A DNA stretch of 64,000 bases from Flemingiibacterium sp045579745 (GTDB lineage Bacteria > Bacillota > Clostridia > Oscillospirales > CAG-272). A program made the position numbers and the translations under genes. How positions within the stretch are numbered: the first letter of the stretch is position 1; every line of letters starts with the position of its first letter. The stretch is taken from NCBI GenBank assembly GCA_045579745.1, contig JAZNMQ010000020.1, forward strand, positions 4,897 to 68,896, written 5' to 3'. A model generated the notes under the pieces. The model was not told the origin of the DNA. It did not search any database and saw only the letters and a program-made list of their open reading frames with translations. Positions 42,951 to 51,897 of the stretch are shown here, one piece after another.

Positions 42951-44291
42951 ATGTTTCAAAGCTTAGTCGATAAAATGTCGGAAGCTTTCAAAAAATTCAA
43001 GAACAAAGGAAAGCTAACCGAGGCAGACGTCAAAGCAGGCATGCGCGAAATAAAGCTTGCACTTCTTGAAGCGGATGTCAACTACAAGGTCGTTAAAGAC
43101 TTTATAAAAATAGTTACAGAGGGCGCGGTCGGCGCCGAGGTTCTCGAAAGCCTGATGCCGGCACAGCAGGTCGTAAAGATTGTAAACGAGGAGCTTTGTG
43201 CTCTGATGGGCGGCTCGCAGGCAAAGCTTAACATTTCATCAAGACCGCCTACGGTTGTTATGATGGTTGGCTTGCAGGGTGCGGGTAAAACTACTCACGC
43301 AGGCAAGCTCGCCGGAATGTATAAAAAGCAAAGCAAACGCCCTCTACTCGTCGCATGTGACGTATACCGTCCGGCGGCAATAAAGCAGCTTGAGGTCGTT
43401 GGAGGTCAGCTTGATATACCGGTATTCCAGATGGGAGATACTGCTAAGCCTGCCGAAATCGCAAAAGCCGGAATCGAGCACGCTATCAAGCATGGCCATG
43501 ACATGGTATTCATCGATACCGCAGGCCGACTTCATATAGATGAAGTTCTTATGAATGAGCTTGCTGATATCAAATCCGCGGTCAATCCTGCAGAAATCCT
43601 GCTCGTAGTTGATGCTATGACGGGTCAGGATGCAGTCAATGTTGCACAGTCGTTTAACGATCTGCTCGATATTACGGGCGTTATTCTGACAAAGCTTGAC
43701 GGTGATACACGAGGCGGTGCGGCATTATCCGTTCGCCACATTACGGGCAAGCCGATAAAATTTGTCGGTATGGGTGAAAAGCTCGACATGATCGAGCCGT
43801 TCTATCCCGACAGAATGGCATCCCGAATCCTTGGAATGGGCGATGTACTCTCGCTTATCGAAAAAGCTCAGCAGAGCTTTGACGACAAGCAAGCGGCTGA
43901 GCTTGAGCGCAAAATGCGTGAGCAAACCTTTACTCTGACTGATTTTCTTGAACAGTTCAAGCAGGTTCGCGGAATGGGCTCGCTCGACCAGATCATGGGA
44001 ATGATTCCCGGAGTTAATACCAATGCACTAAGGGATGTCAAAATAGATGAGCGTCAGCTTGACCGAGTCGAAGCAATTATTCTTTCAATGACTCCCGAAG
44101 AGCGCGATAAGCCGGATATCATCAGCGCTTCCCGCAAGCGAAGGATCGCAATGGGAAGCGGAATGAAGGTTGAAGATGTCAACCGACTCTTAAAGCAGTA
44201 TGACCAGATGCGTCAGATGATGAAAAAATTCGCCTCAATGACAGGCGGAAAACGCTTCGGCAAACGAAATAAGATGAAATTCCCATTTTAG
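42951..44291 (+). CDS. ffh: Signal recognition particle protein Ffh
   Basis: 446 residues. N domain (1-95), G domain with GLQGAGKTTHAGKLA (P-loop near 107-114), DVYRPAA, DTAGRL and TKLDGD, then the Met-rich M domain (about 300-446) that binds SRP RNA and signal peptides (GMGSLDQIMGMIPG). GGAGGG precedes the ATG. Targets nascent membrane proteins to FtsY/SecYEG. Confidence 0.95.
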   Translation: MFQSLVDKMSEAFKKFKNKGKLTEADVKAGMREIKLALLEADVNYKVVKDFIKIVTEGAVGAEVLESLMPAQQVVKIVNEELCALMGGSQAKLNISSRPPTVVMMVGLQGAGKTTHAGKLAGMYKKQSKRPLLVACDVYRPAAIKQLEVVGGQLDIPVFQMGDTAKPAEIAKAGIEHAIKHGHDMVFIDTAGRLHIDEVLMNELADIKSAVNPAEILLVVDAMTGQDAVNVAQSFNDLLDITGVILTKLDGDTRGGAALSVRHITGKPIKFVGMGEKLDMIEPFYPDRMASRILGMGDVLSLIEKAQQSFDDKQAAELERKMREQTFTLTDFLEQFKQVRGMGSLDQIMGMIPGVNTNALRDVKIDERQLDRVEAIILSMTPEERDKPDIISASRKRRIAMGSGMKVEDVNRLLKQYDQMRQMMKKFASMTGGKRFGKRNKMKFPF

Positions 44292-44342
44292 TGGATTTCA
44301 AATAAATAACATTATTAATAAATTTTTCGGAGGAAAATTAAA

Positions 44343-44588
44343 ATGGCAGTAAAACTCAGACTTACAAGAATGGGCGCAAAGAAAGCTCCCTTCTACCGCG
44401 TTGTTGTTGCAGATTCCCGTTATCCCCGTGATGGCCGTTTCATCGAAGTTATCGGTACTTACAACCCCATGACCGAGCCGGCTGAAATCAAGATCGATGC
44501 AGAGAAAGCTCAGACTTGGATCAAGAACGGCGCTCAGCCCACCGAGACTGTTAAGGCTCTCCTTAAGAAGTCCGGCGCTATTGAATAA
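44343..44588 (+). CDS. rpsP: Ribosomal protein bS16
   Basis: 81 residues, MAVKLRLTRMGAKKAPFYRVVV at the start and GRFIEVIGTYNP, both diagnostic. GGAGG lies 8 bases upstream. Follows ffh as in most Firmicutes. Confidence 0.95.
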   Translation: MAVKLRLTRMGAKKAPFYRVVVADSRYPRDGRFIEVIGTYNPMTEPAEIKIDAEKAQTWIKNGAQPTETVKALLKKSGAIE

Positions 44589-44597
44589 TCAATACTC

Positions 44598-44834
44598 ATG
44601 ATTGTTCTCAAGAATATTCTTATCGACATAGCCAAAGCCATTGTTGACGAGCCTGATAAGGTTGAGGTCATCGAAACATCTGAGGGCGACAATATAACCT
44701 TTGAGCTTCATGTTGCCGAGGATGATATGGGCAAAGTAATCGGCAGACACGGTAAGATTGCAAAATCCATCCGTCTTGTTATGAAAGCCGCTGCGAACTC
44801 TGTTGGCAAGCGTGTTTCAGTCGAAATAAGATAA
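44598..44834 (+). CDS. khpA: KH-domain RNA-binding protein KhpA
   Basis: 78 residues with the KH motif VIGRHGKIAKSIRLV (GxxG loop). Nine bases after rpsP. In streptococci KhpA pairs with KhpB/EloR and affects cell elongation and sRNA binding. The rimM and trmD genes that often follow are absent here; a terminator follows instead. Confidence 0.9.
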   Translation: MIVLKNILIDIAKAIVDEPDKVEVIETSEGDNITFELHVAEDDMGKVIGRHGKIAKSIRLVMKAAANSVGKRVSVEIR

Positions 44835-44841
44835 AACGAAT

Positions 44842-44873
44842 AGGCTGTTGCTTTGATGCAACAGCCTGTTTTT
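44842..44873 (+). terminator. Terminator of the ffh operon
   Basis: AGGCTGTTGC (44842-44851) pairs with GCAACAGCCT (44858-44867), then GTTTTTG. Confidence 0.9.
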
Positions 44874-44883
44874 GTTTGTATTA

Positions 44884-45159
44884 CTAATCCTCGATTATCA
44901 AATCGAATACTCCATCCTGCGAAATATCGCGAAAAACCTCAATAATCCGTTCTGCATAATCGCCGAGCATTTCCCTCGCCTTATCGATATTTTTTAGCAC
45001 GATTACAGTGCCTTTTTCCACCTCTGAAAGGCAATCGGCAAGCGCATCGAGATTTTTGCCGTAGTACATCGGAAAATCGAGCGCCTGCGAAATGTATTCA
45101 TGTGCTGTGGTTTTCGAGGTCATCCTTTCGCAGTCAAAAACAATTATCTTCAAGATCAT
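44884..45159 (-). CDS. Barstar-family ribonuclease inhibitor
   Basis: 91 residues. The hallmark YYGKNLDALADCLSEV is at about 32-47, covering the helix that plugs the barnase active site, including the key Asp. It starts inside the stop region of the barnase-like gene (4-base overlap), so it is co-translated with it. No signal peptide: it protects the cytoplasm. Confidence 0.88.
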   Translation of the reverse strand: MILKIIVFDCERMTSKTTAHEYISQALDFPMYYGKNLDALADCLSEVEKGTVIVLKNIDKAREMLGDYAERIIEVFRDISQDGVFDLIIED

Positions 45160-45758
45160 TCCTCCCCATAAAGAAGTGTAAACGATTCGTAATGGTCATC
45201 CGTGTAGTAAATCAGCCCATCGTTCGAAAACACGATTCGCTTTGCTCCGCGAGAGGAAGCACCGAGTGTATCTATATCGCATTCCTTGTAAACTCTACCG
45301 TTTTTCCTTGGCAAAAGCCCCTCGTAGTTTCCAAAGGTATCGCCTCCTATGGCGCAGCCCTTGGCGTATTTTTCAACCGAACCGCCTTCCCAGCCAAGAC
45401 TTTCCGCCTCTTTTTTCGTTATGAAGTTTGACGGAAGCTTTGAGTATGTATGAATATATAGCGCGACATCATCTTTACTATAGTATTTTCCGTTTTCATC
45501 AATTGGCTTTTCCGTCGTATCAGTCGGTGGAGCTTGTGACGGTTGAGAGCCCAATTGCGCAGAATCATCGCCTCCGCCCGTAAAGGCGTCGGAGTCGGTT
45601 TTCGTCGCCTCATCAAGCAGCTCGAGAACATCGCCTGCAACATCTATAGCATCTTTGACATCGGACAATTCGCATCCGATACACATGAACGCCATAACCG
45701 CGCAAAGCAAAAGCGCAGTTGGACGGGCAAATCGCCTGAGTATTGAAAACAACTTCAT
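45156..45758 (-). CDS. Barnase-like ribonuclease, predicted lipoprotein
   Basis: 200 residues from the ATG at 45758 (a GTG at 45770 is in frame). Residues 1-29 are a lipoprotein signal with Cys29 (MCIGC). A low-complexity Asp/Ser/Pro linker (about 50-90) leads to a barnase domain (94-198). Catalytic residues align with barnase: Glu159 (Glu73), Arg170 and Arg174 (Arg83, Arg87), His189 (His102). Unlike secreted barnase it would stay tethered to the membrane, perhaps for contact-dependent competition or nucleic acid scavenging. Confidence 0.85.
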   Translation of the reverse strand: MKLFSILRRFARPTALLLCAVMAFMCIGCELSDVKDAIDVAGDVLELLDEATKTDSDAFTGGGDDSAQLGSQPSQAPPTDTTEKPIDENGKYYSKDDVALYIHTYSKLPSNFITKKEAESLGWEGGSVEKYAKGCAIGGDTFGNYEGLLPRKNGRVYKECDIDTLGASSRGAKRIVFSNDGLIYYTDDHYESFTLLYGEE

Positions 45759-46205
45759 AATAAAAATCACAACCTTCGCACAGCGAGGGGTTCCTTTCCG
45801 TAGAATTGGGCTGAGCGATATACGCCTACATTTAACCGTCAGAAATTTTTAACTTTAATCTCATTTATTTTAAATGATTTCGTTTCGCTCATAACCATAC
45901 TAAAAGCATTATTCAACATGTACATTATAACCTCATTATGCGATAAATTCAAGTGCGAAATTGTAAAATCTATTGCAATTTTTGTTATTATAGTGTATAA
46001 TTAATACAACCCTGTCAGTGTAGGGTAATCGATTGTGAAGACGGGTCTGCGGCATCTTTTATCGAAGCGGCTCAAGCCGCGCGCTTCGCTCTGCACTTCA
46101 CTTCGAAGCCCGTTATACTGCCAAGTGGCACCCGAGCGTAAAAATTGAACGGTATCGCAAAAAGCTAATCATGCTATATGTCGGCTTAAGAAAAAGGTGA
46201 TATAA
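45759..46205. other. Intergenic region with a structured 190-base leader
   Basis: Holds the promoter at 45973-46001 and a leader (46008-46205) with a strong GCGGC-TCAA-GCCGC hairpin near 46073, flanked by CGAAG/CTTCG, and a possible long-range ACGGG/CCCGT pair. I do not recognise a known riboswitch. Confidence 0.5.
45973..46001 (+). promoter_or_regulatory. Promoter of the first AraC regulator
   Basis: TTGCAA (45973-45978), 17 bases, TATAAT (45996-46001). The resulting leader is about 200 bases, long for this window. Confidence 0.65.
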
Positions 46206-47030
46206 ATGAAGATGATACCAAAATTAGGGCTATCCAATTTGAACGGCGAATTTCTGACTGTAAAAAAACGAAGCGGAAGAACCTCGTTTGAACTTCATCG
46301 CCATGATTATTATGAAATTTTGATGTACAAAAACTGCAACGGCTGTTGTATACTTAACGGTAAAGAATACGCGATGTCGGGCGACTCACTTTTTCTTCTG
46401 ACGCCCAAGGATTATCACAAGATAATCAACATCGAAAACCAATCATCATATTCGATTAATGTATCGTTTTCCGAAAATATAGTAAACAAAACCCTCTTGA
46501 CTGAGCTTGGTTTCGTTCCGAGAGTTATGACGAAGCTTAGTGAGGAAACGGTTTACTGTATGGAAATGATGCTTAAATATTATACAGAAAAAAGCCGATT
46601 CAAGGATATCAAGCTTAATGGCATGCTGAGTCTTCTTATAACGAGCGTGCTTGAAAACAGTGTTCCCTCGAAGGAATCCACGGGATTTTTCAGCTCTCAA
46701 ATACGTGAAACAATGGCATACATATTATCTGATCTGACAAAATCACACAAGCTTGAGGATGTGGCAAAGATCAGCGGCTTATCGGCTCCTTATTTCTCGC
46801 ATCTGTTTCACAAGGAAACCGGAAAGCCCTACAAAAGGTGGCTGACTACGGTCAGGATCGATTATGCAAAGCGGATAATTGAGGATAAGGATGCTTCTAT
46901 AATTGATATCTGTTATGAATGCGGATATAATACGCCATCCCAATTTCTGAAAATGTTCAAGCGCGAAACCTCTATGACCCCTACGGAATACAGAAAGCTG
47001 TTTGCCGAAAAAACAAATCAAAACGAATAA
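46206..47030 (+). CDS. AraC-family regulator heading the glycan/corrinoid locus
   Basis: 274 residues. N-terminal cupin-like sensor (RHDYYEILMYKNCNGCCILNGKEY), C-terminal AraC double HTH (KLEDVAKISGLSAPYFSHLFHKETG and IIDICYECGYNTPSQFLKMFKRE). AAGGTGA precedes the ATG. It stands at the 5' end of the locus, with the URO-D-like gene 85 bases downstream under its own strong promoter. It probably senses a sugar and controls the genes that follow. Confidence 0.85.
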   Translation: MKMIPKLGLSNLNGEFLTVKKRSGRTSFELHRHDYYEILMYKNCNGCCILNGKEYAMSGDSLFLLTPKDYHKIINIENQSSYSINVSFSENIVNKTLLTELGFVPRVMTKLSEETVYCMEMMLKYYTEKSRFKDIKLNGMLSLLITSVLENSVPSKESTGFFSSQIRETMAYILSDLTKSHKLEDVAKISGLSAPYFSHLFHKETGKPYKRWLTTVRIDYAKRIIEDKDASIIDICYECGYNTPSQFLKMFKRETSMTPTEYRKLFAEKTNQNE

Positions 47031-47047
47031 AATTTTTGCTTTTTTGC

Positions 47048-47076
47048 TTGACACAGAGCGTCAATTAATATATAAT
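47048..47076 (+). promoter_or_regulatory. Strong promoter of the URO-D-like / glycosidase genes
   Basis: TTGACA (47048-47053), 17 bases, TATAAT (47071-47076). It overlaps the region right after the AraC stop. Confidence 0.8.
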
Positions 47077-47115
47077 GCTTATAAATACAAACAACTAAAC
47101 TTTATGGAGGCACCC

Positions 47116-48231
47116 ATGAGCAGAATTATCACACCAAGCATCAATTTTACAGATGAACAATACGAAAATCTTCGTCAAACATACCGCAAATGGTGGGCAG
47201 GCGAGCTTGATCGCCCGATCGTTCCGATTTCCACCTTCGGTCACGAATCCAACCGCAAACCCACAGATGCACCTTTTCTTACCACAATGAACGCGTGGGA
47301 TATGTCTATCGCACCTGAGGAATTTATTGAAGCATACGACTATCATTTTTCAAAAATGCGTTGGCACGGAGATGCTTTTCCCTATGTTTCAACCACTCAG
47401 TTTGGTCCGGGCGTGCTTGCCGCATTCCTTGGCTGCAAGCCTGTAGGTGCTGAAACAACCGTTTGGTTTGAGTCCGATGTAACGGATCTCCCGATCAGCG
47501 AGCTTCATTTTGAATACGACGAAAACAACCCCTACTTCCAGCGTATCATCCGCTTCTATGAAGCTGCTATGGAAAAATGGCACGGCAATGTCGTTGTCAG
47601 CATGGTTGATATGGGCGGTAATATGGACGTTCTTGCATGGTTCCGCAGCTCCGAGAATCTTCTTCTTGACCTCTACGACGATCCCGACGAGGTTAAGCGC
47701 TGCATAAATGAAATTCAGGACATGTGGTTCAAGTGCTTTGACCGCATTAACTCTATAATGGCTCCCGAGGCACGCGGCTATTCGCAGTGGTTCAGAACCT
47801 TCCATGAAAAGCCCGGCTATGTTCTTCAGAGCGATTTCTCATATATGATCAGTCCTGACATGTTTAAGGAATTTGTAGCTCCCGAGCTCACCTCCTCGGC
47901 AGCACGTCTTGACCATCCGGTATACCATATGGACGGCATCGGCGAAATACCTCATCTCGATCATCTTCTCGCAATCAAGGACCTTGCAGGTATTCAATGG
48001 GTAGCAGGTGACGGCGAGCCCTCTATGCGCAACTGGGATGAACTTCTTACCAAGATCCTTGCCTCCGGCAAAAAGCTTCTCTCATGGGGTATGGATTACA
48101 CAACTAAGAAGCCAAGACATTTCGTAAAGAATCCGGGACAGCTCTTCTACGACGAGCGCACCTACAAGCTCGAATGGCTCGAGGATGCAAAGAAATTTGC
48201 CGACATCTACGGCATCGAAATTAAATTCTAA
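47116..48231 (+). CDS. URO-D-fold protein, zinc-site variant (first)
   Basis: 371 residues from the ATG at 47116 (GGAGG 5 bases upstream). The overall layout is that of uroporphyrinogen decarboxylase-fold corrinoid methyltransferases of the MtaA type, with RKWWAGELDRPIVP near the start and a central DVLAWFRSSENLLLDLYDDP. Where MtaA has the zinc ligands His-x-Cys, this protein has His271-Met-Asp273-Gly, so zinc binding by the same Cys is lost. It is flanked by sugar genes. It may act on a methylated sugar or another small substrate; no activity is proven. Confidence 0.7.
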   Translation: MSRIITPSINFTDEQYENLRQTYRKWWAGELDRPIVPISTFGHESNRKPTDAPFLTTMNAWDMSIAPEEFIEAYDYHFSKMRWHGDAFPYVSTTQFGPGVLAAFLGCKPVGAETTVWFESDVTDLPISELHFEYDENNPYFQRIIRFYEAAMEKWHGNVVVSMVDMGGNMDVLAWFRSSENLLLDLYDDPDEVKRCINEIQDMWFKCFDRINSIMAPEARGYSQWFRTFHEKPGYVLQSDFSYMISPDMFKEFVAPELTSSAARLDHPVYHMDGIGEIPHLDHLLAIKDLAGIQWVAGDGEPSMRNWDELLTKILASGKKLLSWGMDYTTKKPRHFVKNPGQLFYDERTYKLEWLEDAKKFADIYGIEIKF

Positions 48232-48287
48232 AAACATATACGCGGTGTCATCGAATCACAAAGCAGACTTTGATATACGAATCCGAT

Positions 48288-48322
48288 TGGCAACAGTGCG
48301 GATTGGGACTGCACTGTTGCCA
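48288..48322 (+). terminator. Strong hairpin between URO-D-like and SIS genes
   Basis: TGGCAACAGTGC (48288-48299) and GCACTGTTGCCA (48311-48322) form a perfect 12-bp stem with an 11-base loop. The U-tract is weak (TCTTGTT), so partial termination or mRNA processing is possible. Confidence 0.6.
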
Positions 48323-48378
48323 TCTTGTTAGATCCGAAAATATTTGCTGGCTAAAATACCTTTAATCAGGAGAATCCT

Positions 48379-49425
48379 ATGAGTTTTTTAATGAATGATA
48401 TTTTAATCCAACCAAACGAGTTAAAAAAAGCACTTGAATCCTACAAGAGTGCCGAATTCCAAAAGCGTCTTGAGGCTGTAAAGGAGCTTCAGTTCAGCGA
48501 AATAATTATGAGCGGTATGGGAAGCTCCCATTTCTGCTCCTTGCCTGCAGATGTTTATCTCGCATCTCACGGGATAAGAAGCCGTGTCGTATCTGCCGGC
48601 GAGCTTTTGCATTACGAGTATGCACGAATCAAATCCGACACTCTGCTCTGCCTTATCTCACAGTCAGGAGAGAGCGCTGAGATAGTCCGTCTTCTTGAAA
48701 AGATACCAAGCGAAACTAAAATTATCGCTATCACGAACAATCCCGAAAGCACTCTTGGCAAGCGTGGTGATATTGTTTTCAATATCAATGTGTCAAACGA
48801 GAAATCCGTTTCCACAAGAACCTATGTTTCATCCGTAATTGTGACCATGCTTATCGCGTTTATGCTTACAGGTGAGGATACAATGGCATCCTGCAAGCGT
48901 TTTGACAGTATTCTTGACGATTTTGCAGCCTACACCGAAAACAGCGCTGAGATCACAGCTAAGCTTGACGAATTTACAAAGGGTGTAACAAGCACGAATC
49001 TCATGGGCAGAGGTTATTCAATCGGTACAGTCCGTGCATCGGCGCTCTTTCTTCGTGAAGCGGGTCGTTCCTCGGCGACAGATTTCGACAGTGCAGAGTT
49101 CCGTCACGGTCCTATGGAAATGATTGAGAACGGAGTATTTGCGGTCGTGCTCGCTCCGTGCGGCATTGGTCAGGAGCTTAATGTAAAGCTTGCGAGAGAT
49201 ATCACGGAAAAGGGCGGCAAGGTTCTTCTGATCACCGACAAAAACGCTTCTTCCGTTGAAGGTGACACGAATATTCTTCGCCTTGATCTTCCCGTAGTTG
49301 ACGAATGTCTTGCACCTGTTCTTCAGATACTTCCCCTGCAGCTTCTCACCGACATAATGGCTGTCAGAAAAGGAAATATAGACGGCGATTTCAGATGGGG
49401 CAACAAAATCACAGCAGTAGAATAA
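48379..49425 (+). CDS. SIS-domain sugar phosphate isomerase/deglycase
   Basis: 348 residues with two SIS domains: the first around IIMSGMGSSHF and SQSGESAEIV, the second around LMGRGYSIGTV, FRHGPMEMIE and the closing RKGNIDGDFRWGNK. This is the layout of the isomerase half of GlmS and of fructosamine-6-phosphate deglycases. It would handle amino-sugar or glycated sugar phosphates released in the cytoplasm. AGGAGAATCCT precedes the start. It lies 31 bases before the GH38-like gene. Confidence 0.85.
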   Translation: MSFLMNDILIQPNELKKALESYKSAEFQKRLEAVKELQFSEIIMSGMGSSHFCSLPADVYLASHGIRSRVVSAGELLHYEYARIKSDTLLCLISQSGESAEIVRLLEKIPSETKIIAITNNPESTLGKRGDIVFNINVSNEKSVSTRTYVSSVIVTMLIAFMLTGEDTMASCKRFDSILDDFAAYTENSAEITAKLDEFTKGVTSTNLMGRGYSIGTVRASALFLREAGRSSATDFDSAEFRHGPMEMIENGVFAVVLAPCGIGQELNVKLARDITEKGGKVLLITDKNASSVEGDTNILRLDLPVVDECLAPVLQILPLQLLTDIMAVRKGNIDGDFRWGNKITAVE

Positions 49426-49456
49426 CCTACAAACAAAATTAAAGGAGATAACGCAT

Positions 49457-51829
49457 ATGCCAAACTATCATGTTATAGGTATGAGCCACATTGACCTCGG
49501 ATTTACCATAACCGAGGAGGAGCTTGACGAGCAGCTCGAAGTGTTTATAGAGCGCATTCTGTACATTCTCGACCGCGAGCCTGAGGTTACCTTCGGAATC
49601 GAGCAGATGAGTCACTACAGAAAGATCAAAAGAGATCGTCCCGACCTGTTCAAGCGCGTTAAGGAATATATTAAAGAGGGACGCATCGAGATCATGGGTG
49701 CTATGGCATCCTCGATGGAAACAAACTTCCCTTGCGGCGAATCTTTTGTTCGAAATCAGAAGCTCGGCCTTGACTGGGCAAAGGAAAATCTTGAAGCTAA
49801 GCCTGACATCGCATGGCTTGTCGATACCTTCGGCACAAACGCTCAGGTTCCGCAGATTTACAATCAGTTCGGCTTCACACAGCTCTTTGCCAACCGTTTC
49901 GGCGGCGACAAAATGCACCAGGTATTCAAGGCGAAGGGGCTTGACGGCTCTGAGCTCGTAGTTATGGGCGTTGACGGATACTCACGCAATGTCAGAAGCA
50001 CTCACCTTCTATTCAGCTTCAACCGTGCATGGAGCAATATTGAAAACATGTTCAGACAGGCTGATCGCATGAAGAGCCCCGAGCCTAAGCTCATCACAAA
50101 CTATATCGAAAACGAATTCATCATGAGCATGCTCTATATCAAGCGCACAAAGGAGCGTCAGGGCCGCGAGGGTGAAAATTGGATTCTGTCTTCGCACAAG
50201 AAATATGTTGAAGACCTCATGAGCTACACCAAGGAATTCCCCGTTCTGTTCTGCGACCTCAACCCTGAATTTACGGGAACCTTTGCGCTTCGCACGCCTA
50301 TCAAGCTTGCAAACCGCAAGGCTGAGAATGCTCTGCTTGAAGCTGAAAAATGGAGTGCGCTCATCACTCCCGAGGTCAAGTCCTCCGATTTCGCTGAATC
50401 ATGGTGGACAATGGCTTTCAACCAGTTCCACGATGTATTCACCGGCTCTCACACCGACCCGACCTACAATTCGGTTCTCGAGAGATACGACGAGGTAATC
50501 ACCTCCTCCGATAAGGCAACCGCATCAGCCCTCAGCGCAATTACAAAGGCAGACGAAAACGCGGTCACCTTTACAAACTCCATGCCTTGGGAAAGAACCG
50601 AATGGATTAAGCTCCCCGAAAAGTTTGGCGGCCGCAAGCTTTTAAATGGTACTGCTGAGGTCAAGACCGCTGTTCGAGGCGATGAGGTATTCGCTCTTGT
50701 TACCATGCCTGCAGTCGGTGCAGTTACATATACAGTTGGCGACGCATGCAGCACCTGCGAGCCCGCCAAGAGCGATTCCTGCCAAATCAGCAACGAAGCT
50801 CTCACACTCAAGGTCGACAAATCAACCGGTGCAATCACACTCACTCTCGCAGACGGTACCGTTATCATCGATAACGCGATCGATTACATCACGCTTCAGG
50901 AAGATAAAGGCTCCATGCAGATTGAAAACCTTGATGGCGGCGAAGCATACGTAACGCTCGGAGAGGTTAAAGTATCCCCCGTTCTGAAGGATGCTATGGG
51001 CGAGGAAGTCACACTTTCCGGCAAGATTCCGTACATGGCTTGGAATGGCGGCAATAACCGCTTTGAGTGGGCACTTACATTCCGCGCAAACAGCGGCGAG
51101 GCTAATATCCGACTCCATCTTGACGTTGATTGGCTCGGTGAGGGCACTCGAATCCGCCTCAACATCCCGACCACGATTCACAACTCCGACGCTGTCTATG
51201 AGATCCCGTTCGGCGTGGTTGAAAGAACCGCTTACCGTACAAGACCTACATCTAAGGGTGAATGGCCGGCACACCGCTTTGTTGCGTTTGAGGATACAGA
51301 GAAGGGTGTTGCACTTATCAACTCGGGCGCAGCAGGCGTTGAGTTAAACGGACGCACACTTTCCACATCGCTTATCAGAGCTTACTATCCGGGTCCCGGC
51401 GCGTGGGTCAGACCTTCCGCTTTATCCTCACAGCATGGCAAGCATTCGTATGACTTCATGCTCGTACCTTACAATGGAAGCTGGAAGAATGCAGCTGTTC
51501 TGCGCATGGCTCAGGAATTTAACAGCCCTGCACGCGCATTTGAAGCATGCGCTGTAGATGGCAGATGCACTTCCTTCGCATCTGTAGACCGCGACAATAT
51601 CGTTCTTTCCACGATCAAAGCGGCAGATGACAACAGCGGCGACCTCGTGATTCGCGTTTACGAAAGCTTCGGCGAGGCTACTACTGCAACAATCTCCATT
51701 AAGGATGCCAAGAGTGCAGTTCTTTCGAATGTTAACGAAATTATCGGCGAGGACATTTCCTGCAAGGACGGAAAGATTGCTATATCCGTTAAACCGTTCG
51801 AAATTCTCACCATCAGAGTTAAGAGATAA
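49457..51829 (+). CDS. GH38-like alpha-mannosidase
   Basis: 790 residues, no signal peptide. The zinc and catalytic motifs of GH38 are present: HIDLGF (His11, Asp13), DTFGTNAQVPQI with the likely nucleophile Asp124, and NQFHDVFTGSH. The large C-terminal part is beta-rich as in the family. Expected to hydrolyse alpha-mannosides or a related sugar in the cytoplasm. AAAGGAG precedes the start. It is followed by the second URO-D-like gene. Confidence 0.88.
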   Translation: MPNYHVIGMSHIDLGFTITEEELDEQLEVFIERILYILDREPEVTFGIEQMSHYRKIKRDRPDLFKRVKEYIKEGRIEIMGAMASSMETNFPCGESFVRNQKLGLDWAKENLEAKPDIAWLVDTFGTNAQVPQIYNQFGFTQLFANRFGGDKMHQVFKAKGLDGSELVVMGVDGYSRNVRSTHLLFSFNRAWSNIENMFRQADRMKSPEPKLITNYIENEFIMSMLYIKRTKERQGREGENWILSSHKKYVEDLMSYTKEFPVLFCDLNPEFTGTFALRTPIKLANRKAENALLEAEKWSALITPEVKSSDFAESWWTMAFNQFHDVFTGSHTDPTYNSVLERYDEVITSSDKATASALSAITKADENAVTFTNSMPWERTEWIKLPEKFGGRKLLNGTAEVKTAVRGDEVFALVTMPAVGAVTYTVGDACSTCEPAKSDSCQISNEALTLKVDKSTGAITLTLADGTVIIDNAIDYITLQEDKGSMQIENLDGGEAYVTLGEVKVSPVLKDAMGEEVTLSGKIPYMAWNGGNNRFEWALTFRANSGEANIRLHLDVDWLGEGTRIRLNIPTTIHNSDAVYEIPFGVVERTAYRTRPTSKGEWPAHRFVAFEDTEKGVALINSGAAGVELNGRTLSTSLIRAYYPGPGAWVRPSALSSQHGKHSYDFMLVPYNGSWKNAAVLRMAQEFNSPARAFEACAVDGRCTSFASVDRDNIVLSTIKAADDNSGDLVIRVYESFGEATTATISIKDAKSAVLSNVNEIIGEDISCKDGKIAISVKPFEILTIRVKR

Positions 51830-51897
51830 TTTATAGTATTATGGCTGATAGTACAGCAACACTATCAGCCATAACTTCAAAAAACGGAGAACACGCT

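Noticed and set aside
46008..46205. Cobalamin riboswitch upstream of the AraC gene
   Set aside because: A GTGAA-like stretch and a TGCCAAGTGGCA segment are present, but the B12 box and the conserved core order are missing.
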